DNA from: Paeniglutamicibacter quisquiliarum
Lineage (GTDB): Bacteria > Actinomycetota > Actinomycetes > Actinomycetales > Micrococcaceae
Length of the DNA stretch: 64,000 nt
Assembly: GCF_019084045.1 (NCBI RefSeq)
Contig: NZ_JAHRED010000010.1
Coordinates: 91,826-155,825 of the forward strand
Direction: 5' to 3'
Shown: in pieces, positions 17,730 through 27,785 of the stretch
Layout: each line of letters begins with the position of its first letter
Numbering within the stretch: the stretch's first letter is position 1
Notes under the pieces: model-generated
Seen by the model: the letters and a program-made list of their open reading frames with translations, nothing else
The model's database searches: none
Told to the model about the DNA's origin: nothing
Program-made: the position numbers and the translations under genes

Positions 17730-18566
17730 CTAGCGGCCCTGGATCTCGGAAACGACGCCGTCGTTGAATGGAGTCCACGCTTCGACGGCCCAAGGCCCAA
17801 ACGGCTTGTCGGTCAGTGTCACGCATGCCGCGCCCAATGCCGGATCGACCCACAGGAACGTCCCCGCCTGGCCAAAGTGCCCATAGGTTTCCGGCGAGTT
17901 CAGCAGGCCGGTCCAGTGCGGGGACTTCTCCGAACGGATTTCGAATCCCAGGCCCCAGGTGTTGTCCCTTTGGCGTCCGTAGCCCGGAAGGATCCCGGCA
18001 AGATCCGGGAACACCACGTGCGTGGCCTGGGAATGGGTCTGCACATCCAGCAGGGTCGGGCTCTGCAGCTCGGCCGCAAAAGCCACGAGATCGCCGAGCG
18101 TGGAAACGCCGTCCGCTGCGGCGCTGCCGTCCAGGGAGGTGCCCGCCATGCCCAGTGGCTGCAGGACGGCCTCACCCAGGTAGTCGGCAAATCTCATCTC
18201 CGTGGCCTTCTCTAGGGTTTCGGCAAGGACCTCAAAGCCGACATTCGAATACAGCCGCCTGGCCCCGGGGGCAAAGCGCACCGTTCGTTCGGCAAAGTCG
18301 TAGCCGGAGGTGTGCGCCAAGAGGTGCTTTACGGTGGAACCTTCCGGTCCGGCCGGGGTATCGAGCTCGAAGGCGCCCTCCTCCAACGCCACCAGGAATG
18401 CATAGGAGCTGAGCAGCTTCGTGACCGAAGCCAGCGCAAAGCGGCGGTCGACGTCACCGTGTGAGCCCAGGACGGCACCGTCGGCGGCAACCACGGCCGA
18501 GGCCGCGTGTGTCGAAGGCCATGAATCAATGGCCAAAAGACTCTTCAAGGGGTCTTCTCCTAGCAT
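17730..18566 (-). CDS. Serine hydrolase of the beta-lactamase/PBP-like family
   Basis: A 278-residue serine hydrolase related to class C beta-lactamases and DD-peptidases. The active-site SxxK is in LASVTKLL near residue 47, the YxN motif is YSNVGFE near 107, and HFGQAG near 230 stands where KTG/HxG is found. There is no signal peptide, so it is predicted cytoplasmic and is more likely an esterase or peptidase than a resistance enzyme. The frame opens at ATG 18566, but AGGAG inside codons 2-4 is followed eight bases later by TTG at 18548, which may be the true start. It is convergent with mutM and divergent from smc. Confidence 0.82.
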   Translation of the reverse strand: MLGEDPLKSLLAIDSWPSTHAASAVVAADGAVLGSHGDVDRRFALASVTKLLSSYAFLVALEEGAFELDTPAGPEGSTVKHLLAHTSGYDFAERTVRFAPGARRLYSNVGFEVLAETLEKATEMRFADYLGEAVLQPLGMAGTSLDGSAAADGVSTLGDLVAFAAELQSPTLLDVQTHSQATHVVFPDLAGILPGYGRQRDNTWGLGFEIRSEKSPHWTGLLNSPETYGHFGQAGTFLWVDPALGAACVTLTDKPFGPWAVEAWTPFNDGVVSEIQGR

Positions 18567-18626
18567 TCTTGATGAAAATACCTGTCTGCAGGGCCTGACC
18601 TACGCCGTTGAGCCAAGGCGACTCGA

Positions 18627-18632
18627 TAGGAT
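18627..18632 (+). promoter_or_regulatory. Possible smc promoter -10 box
   Basis: TAGGAT at 18627-18632 lies between the divergent serine hydrolase gene and smc, the -10 form seen elsewhere in this window. No convincing -35 hexamer is present, and the leader to GTG 18685 would be about 45 bases. Confidence 0.3.
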
Positions 18633-18684
18633 GGAGGCCAGCCCTCCGACCACTTTAGCCACCAAAAACCCAGGACGCTTCCAC

Positions 18685-21600
18685 GTGCATTTGAAAACAC
18701 TCACCGTTCGCGGATTCAAGTCGTTTGCCTCGGCAACGACCTTCGAATTCGAACCGGGTGTCACGGCAGTGGTCGGTCCCAACGGTTCGGGCAAGTCAAA
18801 CGTCGTGGACGCCCTGGCCTGGGTCATGGGGGAGCAGGGGGCAAAGACCCTGCGTGGCGGCAAGATGGAAGATGTCATCTTCGCCGGCACCTCCGGCCGC
18901 GCCCCGCTCGGCCGGGCCCACGTCTCCCTGACGATCGACAACGCCGACGGCGCGCTGCCCATCGAATACGCCGAGGTCACCATCTCCCGGACGCTGTTCC
19001 GCGCGGGCGGCTCCGAATACGCGATCAACGGGAATTCCTGCAGGCTCCTGGACATCCAGGAACTTCTGTCCGACTCCGGGCTGGGCCGTGAAATGCACGT
19101 GATCGTCGGCCAGGGCCAGCTCGACCGGATCCTGCACGCCACGCCCGAGGACCGCCGCGGATTCATCGAAGAGGCGGCCGGGGTGCTCAAGCACCGTCGG
19201 CGCAAGGAAAAGACCGTGCGAAAACTCGACGCCATGCAGGGAAACCTGAACCGGCTCGAGGACCTGACCACTGAGATCCGCCGGCAGCTCACGCCCCTGG
19301 GCAAGCAGGCCAAGATCGCCCGCCGGGCCCAGAGCGTGCAGTTCGAGGTGCGGGACGCCAAGTCCAGGCTCATGGCCGATGACCTGGTGACCCTGCGAGC
19401 TGCCCTTGACAAGGACATAGCCGACGAGGCCGAGCAACGCGCCGCACAGCAAGTGGTCCAGGGTCGGCTCGAGGAATCCCGCGCAGAACTCACCACACTT
19501 GAAGTGGCCGCGGCCCATGCCACCCCGGCCCTGAACAAGGCCCGGGACCTGTGGTTCGGGCTGACCTCGACCCGCGAGCGATTCCGCTCCCTGGGAGCGC
19601 TGTCGGCCGAACGTTCCCGCTTGCTGGGTTCCGACGGCGTTGAATTTGACCCAAGCCGCGACCCCGACCGCCTGGAGGCCCAGGCCGAGCGCCTGCGCGA
19701 TGAGCTGGAGGAACTCGAGGAAAACCTGGAGATGCGCCAGGACCTGCTGGAGGAAGCACTCGAGGCCAAGTCGGATGCCGAGGAAGCGGCCCATGCCGAA
19801 CAGCAGCGCTTGACCAACGAGCTGCGGGTTGCCGCTGACCGCAGGGAAGGACTGGCCAGGCTCGCCGGCCAGGTGGGCGCCTCCCGCAGCAAGGTCGAGG
19901 CCGCCGAGGGCGAGCTGGGCCGTTTGCGCGAGTCGCTCCAGGGTTGGGCTGCGCGCCGCGAGGGCACGGCCAACGAGTTTGCCGCCCTGGAGCAGCAGGC
20001 CGCCTCCGTCCAGGACGGCGAGGAGGACCTTGACACGGCCTATGAACACGCCGCCGACCGCCACGAGGCTTTGGTTGCAACCATGGATTCCCAGCGCAAA
20101 CGGGAACAGGAACTTGCCACGCGGTTGGGTTCCCTGCGTGGAAGGCTTGAGGCCTTGCGTGAGGGTGCCATCCGCAAGGATGCCTCGGAAGACGTCTTGG
20201 CCGGCGGGCACGATGGTTTGATGGGTCGCCTCTCGCAATATCTGGAAGTCGAACCTGGATTCGAGGTCGCCGTGGCGGCTGCCCTGGGTCCGATTGCCGA
20301 GGCCATAGCGGTGGAGGAATTGGACCACGCGCTGGCAATTCTTGGAGGACTCCGGGAAGCGGACGGGGGTCGCGTCCACCTGGTGAGCGGCAACCTTGAC
20401 GCGGCCGCCAACAACACATCCCCGGCCCCCTTCGGGAAACATGCGCTGGACGTTATCAGCGCACCCGAGGCCTTGCGCGGCACGCTGGCGCACCTGCTGG
20501 GAGCCACGGTGGTTGCCACCGACCTTGCCGAGGCGCAGCAGCTTCTGGCACACGATGCGAACGCCCGTGCAGTGACATTGGCCGGCGACATTCTCACCGC
20601 CGGCTCTGCCAGCGGCGGAACCACTGCTGCTCCCTCACTGATCGAACAGACCGCTGCAATCGCGGAAACGGCCGCCGAGCTTGCAGCGGTCGAGGAAAGC
20701 CTCGGCGCCCTGCGCCTTGAGGCAGCCGACCTCACGGCCAGGCTCATGTCCGCAGAGGAAGCGGCCGACTCGGCGCTGAGCCGGTTGCACGATTCGGATG
20801 CCAGGATTTCGGCTGTGGCCCAGCGAATGGAACAGTTGGGGTCGCTGCTGCGCCAGGGGCAGGGGGAACGCGAACGCCTCGAACAGCAAATCGCGGTGGC
20901 CCAGGAGAAGCTTGAGGTGGAGCAGGAGAAGCTCGCCGAGCTCATCGAGCGCCTGGACATGGCCCAGGAGGCCCCCGAGGACCACGAACCCGAGACCGAC
21001 CGGCGTGACGAACTGGCCGCGGCAGCGGCCGCCGCCCGCCAGAAGGAACTTGACGCGCGCCTGGCGCTGCGCAGCGCGGAGGAGCGGGCCAACGCGCTGC
21101 GCGGCCGTGTCGAGTCGCTCAAGCGCGCCGCGGAGACCGAACGCCGCGCGCGTGCGGAGGCGCAACGCCGGGCCGAGATTCGCCGCAAGCAGGCAATTGC
21201 TGCCCGCGAGGTCTCGGCAAAGGTCGAGCGCGTCGTCTCCTTCATGGATGTTTCCATCGAGCTTGCCGACAGGGAACGGGAACAATTCCAGGCACGCCGC
21301 GAGGAACTGGAGGCGGAGCTGTCAGTGGTCCGCGGCAGGGTCGACAAGCTGGGCCACGAGCTGGCGGAGCTGACCAACTCGGTGCACCGCGACGAATTGG
21401 CACGCGCCGAGCAGCGCATGCGCATCGAGACGCTGGAGAACCGGTCCATCGAGGAACTCGGACTGACCAGCGAGCACCTGATCGAGAACTTCGGACCGCA
21501 CCTGCCGGTGCCGCAGCCGGCGGCCGAGGACGACAAATGGGCGGCCCTTCGCCAGGAAGTCGACGACGAGGGGAACGAAATTCCCGAGGGAATCCCGTTC

Positions 21601-22275
21601 GACCGGGTGGAGCAGGAAAAACGGCTGAAACGGGCCGAACGGGATCTCTCGGCGCTGGGACGGGTCAACCCGCTGGCGCTGGAGGAGTTTGCCGCGCTCG
21701 AGGAACGCCACCAGTTCCTGACCTCGCAGCTCGAGGACCTGAAGAAGAGCCGCAAGGACCTGCTGGACATCATCAAAGACGTCGACGAGCGGGTCGAGCG
21801 TGCCTTCACGGAGGCCTATGAGGACACCGCGGCACAGTTCGAGCGCGTCTTTGGCAGGCTCTTCCCCGGGGGAGAGGGACGTTTGGTCCTCACCGACCCG
21901 GAGAACATGCTGACCACCGGCATCGAGGTAGAGGCACGCCCGGCGGGCAAGAAGATCAAGCGCCTTTCCCTGCTCTCCGGAGGCGAGCGGTCGCTGACCG
22001 CCGTTGCTCTTCTGGTGGCCATCTTCAAGGCCCGGCCCTCCCCGTTCTACGTCATGGACGAGGTGGAGGCGGCCCTGGACGACACCAACCTGGGCCGGCT
22101 GATCACGATCTTCGAGGAGCTGCGCGAATCGAGCCAGCTCATTGTGATCACGCACCAAAAGCGCACCATGGAGGTCGCCGACGCGCTCTATGGCGTCACG
22201 ATGCGCGGGGACGGCGTTTCCATGGTCATTAGCCAGCGCATCGACCGGCTGGCGCACGATGCCGAGCTGATATGA
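18685..22275 (+). CDS. smc: Chromosome segregation protein SMC
   Basis: ATPase of the bacterial condensin complex that organises and segregates chromosomes. The 1196 residues match the usual size. The N-terminal half-domain has Walker A GPNGSGKSN near residue 33. Long coiled coils (about 170-490 and 660-1000) flank a glycine-rich hinge at about 510-650. The C-terminal half-domain has the signature LLSGGERSLTAVAL and Walker B FYVMDEVEAALDD near 1120. I chose GTG 18685 because KTLTVRGFKSF, the conserved start, begins there; the open frame reaches further upstream without similarity. The usual actinobacterial neighbour ftsY is displaced by 4.3 kb through inserted genes. Confidence 0.96.
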   Translation: MHLKTLTVRGFKSFASATTFEFEPGVTAVVGPNGSGKSNVVDALAWVMGEQGAKTLRGGKMEDVIFAGTSGRAPLGRAHVSLTIDNADGALPIEYAEVTISRTLFRAGGSEYAINGNSCRLLDIQELLSDSGLGREMHVIVGQGQLDRILHATPEDRRGFIEEAAGVLKHRRRKEKTVRKLDAMQGNLNRLEDLTTEIRRQLTPLGKQAKIARRAQSVQFEVRDAKSRLMADDLVTLRAALDKDIADEAEQRAAQQVVQGRLEESRAELTTLEVAAAHATPALNKARDLWFGLTSTRERFRSLGALSAERSRLLGSDGVEFDPSRDPDRLEAQAERLRDELEELEENLEMRQDLLEEALEAKSDAEEAAHAEQQRLTNELRVAADRREGLARLAGQVGASRSKVEAAEGELGRLRESLQGWAARREGTANEFAALEQQAASVQDGEEDLDTAYEHAADRHEALVATMDSQRKREQELATRLGSLRGRLEALREGAIRKDASEDVLAGGHDGLMGRLSQYLEVEPGFEVAVAAALGPIAEAIAVEELDHALAILGGLREADGGRVHLVSGNLDAAANNTSPAPFGKHALDVISAPEALRGTLAHLLGATVVATDLAEAQQLLAHDANARAVTLAGDILTAGSASGGTTAAPSLIEQTAAIAETAAELAAVEESLGALRLEAADLTARLMSAEEAADSALSRLHDSDARISAVAQRMEQLGSLLRQGQGERERLEQQIAVAQEKLEVEQEKLAELIERLDMAQEAPEDHEPETDRRDELAAAAAAARQKELDARLALRSAEERANALRGRVESLKRAAETERRARAEAQRRAEIRRKQAIAAREVSAKVERVVSFMDVSIELADREREQFQARREELEAELSVVRGRVDKLGHELAELTNSVHRDELARAEQRMRIETLENRSIEELGLTSEHLIENFGPHLPVPQPAAEDDKWAALRQEVDDEGNEIPEGIPFDRVEQEKRLKRAERDLSALGRVNPLALEEFAALEERHQFLTSQLEDLKKSRKDLLDIIKDVDERVERAFTEAYEDTAAQFERVFGRLFPGGEGRLVLTDPENMLTTGIEVEARPAGKKIKRLSLLSGGERSLTAVALLVAIFKARPSPFYVMDEVEAALDDTNLGRLITIFEELRESSQLIVITHQKRTMEVADALYGVTMRGDGVSMVISQRIDRLAHDAELI

Positions 22276-22276
22276 T
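22268..22276 (+). promoter_or_regulatory. Extended -10 promoter candidate overlapping the smc stop
   Basis: TGATATGAT at 22268-22276 matches an extended -10 element (TG, one base, TATGAT). It would start transcription near 22283, giving a leader of about 30 bases before the glycosyltransferase at 22314. No -35 is evident, as is usual for extended -10 promoters. Confidence 0.4.
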
Positions 22277-22313
22277 GCTTGTCAATCTTCGATTCATACG
22301 TTAAAGGGTGGGC

Positions 22314-23819
22314 ATGGGCTTGTTCGGTTTTGGCAGGAATTCGTCGCGGGCCAGAGAAACGAAGTCCATGAAGCCGGTCGAGGTGGCTCCATCCTCCGCT
22401 GCGGTTTCGGTGGCCGAATCGGCGGTTCCTGCGCTGCCGGAATTCAGCGCGCAGGCGGTAACGGAAACAGCCGGTGCCGGCGCGGACGGCTGTGTCATCA
22501 GCGTCATCATCCCGGTCTACAACACCATGCCCTACCTTACGGAGTTGCTCAACTCGCTCGAGGGCCAGGACATGGACAAAGACCGCTTTGAGGTCATCGC
22601 CGTCAATGACGGCTCGACAGACTACAGTGGCGAGATCCTGGACGTCTATGCCAAGCGCAACGCGAACTTCCGCGTGGTCCACCAGGAGAACAGCGGGTGG
22701 CCGGGCAAGCCCCGCAACGTCGGCGTAGACATCGCCCGCGGTGACTACGTCTTCTTCTGCGACGGCGACGACGTGCTGGGACGCGAGGCGCTGCGCCGCA
22801 TGGCAGAGTACGCCCAACGTCACGACGTGGATATCCTGATTCCCAAGATGGTCGGGTTGGGCGGGCGCAAGGTCATGTCCGGGCTTTACCGGGCGACGCG
22901 TCTTGACACCCCGCTGGAGGTCGCGCTGCGCTCGCTAAACCCCATCAAGCTCATCCGCCGGTCGATCATGATCGAGCAGGGGATCCGTTTCAAGGAGGAG
23001 CCGGTGCGTCTGGAGGACGGCATGGCCGTCACCGAGGCCTACATGGCGGCCGGGCGCATCTCGATCCTCTCCGACTACGACTATTACCAGGCGCGTTCAC
23101 GCAGTGACGGGCAAAACATCAGCATTCGGCTCATCGAGCCGCTGGGCTATGTCGGCTCGCTCAGCGAAATCGCCCGGATCGTGACCGAACACGTCGCCGA
23201 TGCCGAGCGCGCACGGGCGTTGGTGGCTGCACTGTTCATCCGCAAGGGCCTGCGGTTTTACGAAGGCAAGCGCTTCCTGGACTACGACGACGAGGGGCGC
23301 GGCCAGTGGGTGGCTGCGCACGCGCAGCTTCTGGAGCGGTTCCTGCCGGCGGAAACCACCGGCCTGTTTGAAGGCGTGCACCGCGTACGGGTGGACGCGA
23401 TCCGTGCCGGACGGCTTGACGAGCTAGTGCAGCTGGCAGAGGCCGATCTCGCCAGCGCCCGCAACCCGGATCTGGTCACGCTGGACGCCACCGTTTCCGG
23501 CGCCCAACTACAGATTCGGAGCTACGCGACGGACCGCACCGCGCACGATCTCGTCGTCGAGGACCGGGACACGGGCCAGAAAACCGGTATTCCACTGGTG
23601 GCCGGGCATGGCGGACTGCTGCACGCCGAGTTGGACAGTGCTGCGCTGGCCGCAGCCCTGCAGCGCCTGGGCAACGTCTGGCTCTCGTACAATGCCGAGG
23701 CCACCGACCTGCGGCGTGTCGCGATGGACGGCGAAATCCCCAGCGCCGATTCAAACAAGGTGCGCTATTACCGCACGGCACACGGGTTCCTCAGCATCGA
23801 TGTGCGCAAGGCCGTCTGA
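22314..23819 (+). CDS. GT2 family glycosyltransferase
   Basis: A 501-residue protein with a GT-A domain at about residues 60-300. It contains VISVIIPVYNTMPYL, then VIAVNDGSTD, then the conserved stretch NSGWPGKPRNVG and the metal-binding FCDGDD near residue 150. The C-terminal 200 residues are a separate region, partly beta-rich, shared with the paralog at 34416-35852. The first 55 residues are low-complexity. ATG 22314 has AAAGGG at 22303-22308; GTG 22308 is the alternative. It lies between smc and a pyruvyltransferase gene, so it probably builds a pyruvylated wall glycopolymer. The sugar is unknown. Confidence 0.86.
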   Translation: MGLFGFGRNSSRARETKSMKPVEVAPSSAAVSVAESAVPALPEFSAQAVTETAGAGADGCVISVIIPVYNTMPYLTELLNSLEGQDMDKDRFEVIAVNDGSTDYSGEILDVYAKRNANFRVVHQENSGWPGKPRNVGVDIARGDYVFFCDGDDVLGREALRRMAEYAQRHDVDILIPKMVGLGGRKVMSGLYRATRLDTPLEVALRSLNPIKLIRRSIMIEQGIRFKEEPVRLEDGMAVTEAYMAAGRISILSDYDYYQARSRSDGQNISIRLIEPLGYVGSLSEIARIVTEHVADAERARALVAALFIRKGLRFYEGKRFLDYDDEGRGQWVAAHAQLLERFLPAETTGLFEGVHRVRVDAIRAGRLDELVQLAEADLASARNPDLVTLDATVSGAQLQIRSYATDRTAHDLVVEDRDTGQKTGIPLVAGHGGLLHAELDSAALAAALQRLGNVWLSYNAEATDLRRVAMDGEIPSADSNKVRYYRTAHGFLSIDVRKAV

Positions 23820-23899
23820 CGGTTTCCTGACCGAAACCATGCGCGGCTCTTGGTAGGCTGGTCACCCGGGGCCGCCACGGGTGGCTTCCGATTGAACGC

Positions 23900-23920
23900 G
23901 TGGACCGCGCTGCGGTCCAC
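23900..23920. repeat. 9-bp inverted repeat in the pyruvyltransferase leader
   Basis: GTGGACCGC (23900-23908) and GCGGTCCAC (23912-23920) form a perfect palindrome with a 3-base centre. It lies 30 bases upstream of the gene and downstream of a TAGGCT -10 candidate at 23854-23859. It could be an operator or a leader hairpin. A smaller hairpin, GGTTTC/GAAACC at 23821-23838, directly follows the preceding stop codon. Confidence 0.45.
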
Positions 23921-23949
23921 TGACACCCTGGGCGAAAGAGCTTGACTTG

Positions 23950-25167
23950 ATGAATGCTGGAACGATGCGACTGCTGGTATCGGAATTGGCCAACAGGCCC
24001 GATGCGGAAGGGCTCTTCACCAGCTTCACCACCAGCCAGGAGGCCGTGCGCGCGACGCTGCCGATCCTCGGATCCACTGTCGCCGTGCGTGCCGTGCCGG
24101 ACGCCACCGGCTACATGGTCGGCTTTGTCGCACTCAACGCCGCCGCCCTCAAATGGCTCAACGACGTGTTCATCACCAAGGCGTCCGTTGGCTTTGACGC
24201 GGCCGGCAACCCGATGCACACCCTGGAACGCGGGGTTGCGGTCGGCCTGCTGTCCGAGGCCATCGTACGGGCCGCCGGAACCGCACTGGCCCTTCGCCGC
24301 CAGGAAGAGGCAGGCGACTTCGCCCCGGGCAGCACCGTGGCCATGCACTGGTACTCGGCCAAGTTCAACTTCGGCGACTGGATCGGCCCGCAGCTCGTCC
24401 AGGCGTACACCGGGCGCCAGCCCGTGCAATCCGACCGGCCCGGGGTCGGCGGCCGGGTGCTCTACAGCGTCGGTTCGATCCTGCACAGGGTCACCCGCAA
24501 CAACGTCGATGTCTGGGGCAGCGGCCTGATGCGCCCGCTGACCGCCAAGGAGATCGAGGTCCGCTCGGCACTCAAGGGCGTGAAGATCCACGCGGTGCGC
24601 GGCAAGGAGACCCGTCGCGAACTGCAGGAGTCGCTCGGGTGGGACGTCCCTGAGGTGTACGGGGACCCGGCACTGCTGTTGCCCGACATCATTCACCCGG
24701 CCGAGGCACCGCACGGTCAGGTGGCAGTGGTCCCGCACTACGTGCACCTGCCGCAGCTCGACCTGCAGGGAATCGGCGGACGACTCGTTGACGTACGCGG
24801 CGACGTCAAGACCGTCGTCGAGCAGCTGGCAGGGGCAAGTGCCGTGGTCTCCAGCTCGCTGCACGGACTGATCGTGGCCCAGGCCTACGGGGTGCCGTGG
24901 GTGTGGCTGGACGTGACGGACCACCAACTCGGTGGCAAGGACTTCAAGTTCGAGGACTTCTTCACGTGCCTGGACCGCAACGCGGTCAGTCGCGTGCGGA
25001 TCTCCAAGGAACAGCTGGCCACCACCGACCTTGCCGCCTTCGCGGCGCAGGCCACGCTCCCGGAACTGCACATAGACCTGGAACTACTGCGCGACGCCCT
25101 GCCCGTGGCTCCTGCAGAGGGACCGCTGCGCGGGCAATACCGAGCCGAGATCCCAGCGCTGCGGTAA
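23950..25167 (+). CDS. Polysaccharide pyruvyl transferase family protein
   Basis: Transfers a pyruvyl ketal from phosphoenolpyruvate to a sugar of an exported polysaccharide. In about 405 residues, the family domain runs from about 115 to 360. It has NFGDWIGPQLV near residue 140, VWGSGLM near 190, AVRGKETRREL near 215, YGDPALLLPD near 237 and SSLHGLIVAQAYGVPW near 300, all typical of PF04230. The first 110 residues are an additional segment I do not recognise. ATG 23950 is preferred; TTG 23947 is possible. The preceding GT2 gene suggests both act on the same polymer. Pyruvylated wall polymers often serve as anchors for surface proteins, but no such partner is visible here. Confidence 0.84.
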   Translation: MNAGTMRLLVSELANRPDAEGLFTSFTTSQEAVRATLPILGSTVAVRAVPDATGYMVGFVALNAAALKWLNDVFITKASVGFDAAGNPMHTLERGVAVGLLSEAIVRAAGTALALRRQEEAGDFAPGSTVAMHWYSAKFNFGDWIGPQLVQAYTGRQPVQSDRPGVGGRVLYSVGSILHRVTRNNVDVWGSGLMRPLTAKEIEVRSALKGVKIHAVRGKETRRELQESLGWDVPEVYGDPALLLPDIIHPAEAPHGQVAVVPHYVHLPQLDLQGIGGRLVDVRGDVKTVVEQLAGASAVVSSSLHGLIVAQAYGVPWVWLDVTDHQLGGKDFKFEDFFTCLDRNAVSRVRISKEQLATTDLAAFAAQATLPELHIDLELLRDALPVAPAEGPLRGQYRAEIPALR

Positions 25168-25195
25168 CCTCCACGCTGTGCACGTACCTTCCTGT

Positions 25196-25224
25196 GCCCC
25201 TCCCGGTGACGACTGGTGAGGGGC
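25196..25224. terminator. Hairpin between convergent genes
   Basis: GCCCCTC (25196-25202) pairs with GAGGGGC (25218-25224), in the 104-base gap between the pyruvyltransferase and the convergent MFS gene. The stem is GC-rich and without a T tract. Confidence 0.4.
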
Positions 25225-25271
25225 GCTGTGCACTGCCGGGAAAGTGTTCGCGGCCCTGCACAAGTCCGGGA

Positions 25272-26546
25272 TTAGCGTTTCTGGGAGGTTTGTTCGGTCG
25301 CCTCGCGCCTTTCCCTGACCGGGAGCCAAGCAATGACCCCCATCAGTCCCAGGGCGCCACTGACAGTGAATGCCCACCCGAAACCTGCCCGGTCGGCGAT
25401 CAGACCGGCCAGGATCGGACCGATGATGGAACCGAAGTCGGTTGCCATCTGGAAGGTGGCCATGACCTTTCCGCCGTTGCGGCCCTGGCCGACCACGTCA
25501 GCGATGGCAGCCTGCTGTGCCGGCCCCATCAGCCCGGTCCCGAGGCCCCCGATGACCGACAAGGCGATGAATAGGGGAATGGTGTCGACCCAGCCGATGG
25601 CGGCGGTGGCCAGCGAGGCAACGGTCAGCCCGACCAGGATCGGCAGGCGGCGGCCGTAGGTGTCGGTGAGCCTGCCCGCCACGGTCAGGGCCGCACCATT
25701 ACCCACGGCGAAGATCGCCAGCGCCAGGCCTGCGAGCAGCGTGCCCTGCGAGGCGAAGGCGGCGACGGCAAAGAGCGGAATCAGGGACATCCGCACGCCG
25801 AAGGCCATCCAGCCATTGGTGAAGCCGGAAACCAACGCCGCCTTGAAAGACGCCGCGCCCCAGGCCTCGGACAGGGGTATTCGGTCGGCCACAGGAGCTG
25901 CCTTTTCCGCAGCCGTCTTCACGGTTGCGCGGCGCGAGTGGGACAGGGAGAAATAGACAATAGAGGCCGCGACCACGAGTGCCCCGCCGTAAATGAAGAA
26001 CGGGATCCGGAAGCCCATGCCCGCGGCAAGGGAACCGAGTACCGGGCCTGCGACGTTGCCCAGCAGGAAGGAGCCGGAATACAGCCCGGCGATGCGGCCG
26101 CGGATTTGGGGCGGTGACATGCGGGCGATCAGGGCCATGGCCGAGACGGTGAACATGGTCGAGCCCAGGCCGCCCAGGCCGCGGAAGATCAGCAGCTGCG
26201 TGTAGGACTGGGCAAAGCCGCAGAGGATGGTCGAGGCGGCGACGATCAGCACGCCGGTGACGTATACGGCAGGCTCTCCCAGCCAGTCTGTCAGTTTGCC
26301 GCTTACCGGGGCGAAAACCAGGCGGGCGAAGGCGAAGATGCTGACAATGACGCTCGCCGCCGCAACGCCGACATTAAAGCTCGTGGCGAATTGCGGCAGG
26401 ATCGGGGCAATGAGCCCGAATCCGAGGGCGACAACGAAGGCGGCCGCGACAAGCACGCGGATTTCACGGGGTACCGACGGCAGTTTCCGCAAGTCGGCAT
26501 TAACCGACTTTTTCGGGAAATTGGGGGTCGAGGCATTCTTTGGCAT
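25272..26546 (-). CDS. MFS transporter (drug:H+ antiporter type)
   Basis: A 424-residue polytopic protein with about twelve membrane helices from residue ~30 to 410. The first half has the cytoplasmic loop GKLTDWLGEPAVYVTG (motif A form). A GPVLGSLAAGMGFRIPF segment near residue 160 corresponds to motif C of drug:H+ antiporters. The second half has a matching GRLTDTYGRRLPIL loop. Substrate is unknown; the family includes efflux pumps for drugs and metabolites. It is divergent from ftsY, with only 36 bases between starts. It interrupts the usual smc-ftsY neighbourhood, suggesting later insertion. Confidence 0.88.
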   Translation of the reverse strand: MPKNASTPNFPKKSVNADLRKLPSVPREIRVLVAAAFVVALGFGLIAPILPQFATSFNVGVAAASVIVSIFAFARLVFAPVSGKLTDWLGEPAVYVTGVLIVAASTILCGFAQSYTQLLIFRGLGGLGSTMFTVSAMALIARMSPPQIRGRIAGLYSGSFLLGNVAGPVLGSLAAGMGFRIPFFIYGGALVVAASIVYFSLSHSRRATVKTAAEKAAPVADRIPLSEAWGAASFKAALVSGFTNGWMAFGVRMSLIPLFAVAAFASQGTLLAGLALAIFAVGNGAALTVAGRLTDTYGRRLPILVGLTVASLATAAIGWVDTIPLFIALSVIGGLGTGLMGPAQQAAIADVVGQGRNGGKVMATFQMATDFGSIIGPILAGLIADRAGFGWAFTVSGALGLMGVIAWLPVRERREATEQTSQKR

Positions 26547-26582
26547 AAGTAAGACAAGTTTAGTCTGTGAGAAGCTAGGACG

Positions 26583-27779
<1,197 letters not shown>

Positions 27780-27785
27780 GGACAA

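Noticed and set aside
20040..21809. 589-codon open frame antisense to smc
   Set aside because: Composed of Ser/Arg/Ala-rich sequence with no domain, fully inside smc. It is a by-product of the codon bias of the coiled-coil region; the same holds for 18600-20036 and 18796-20553.
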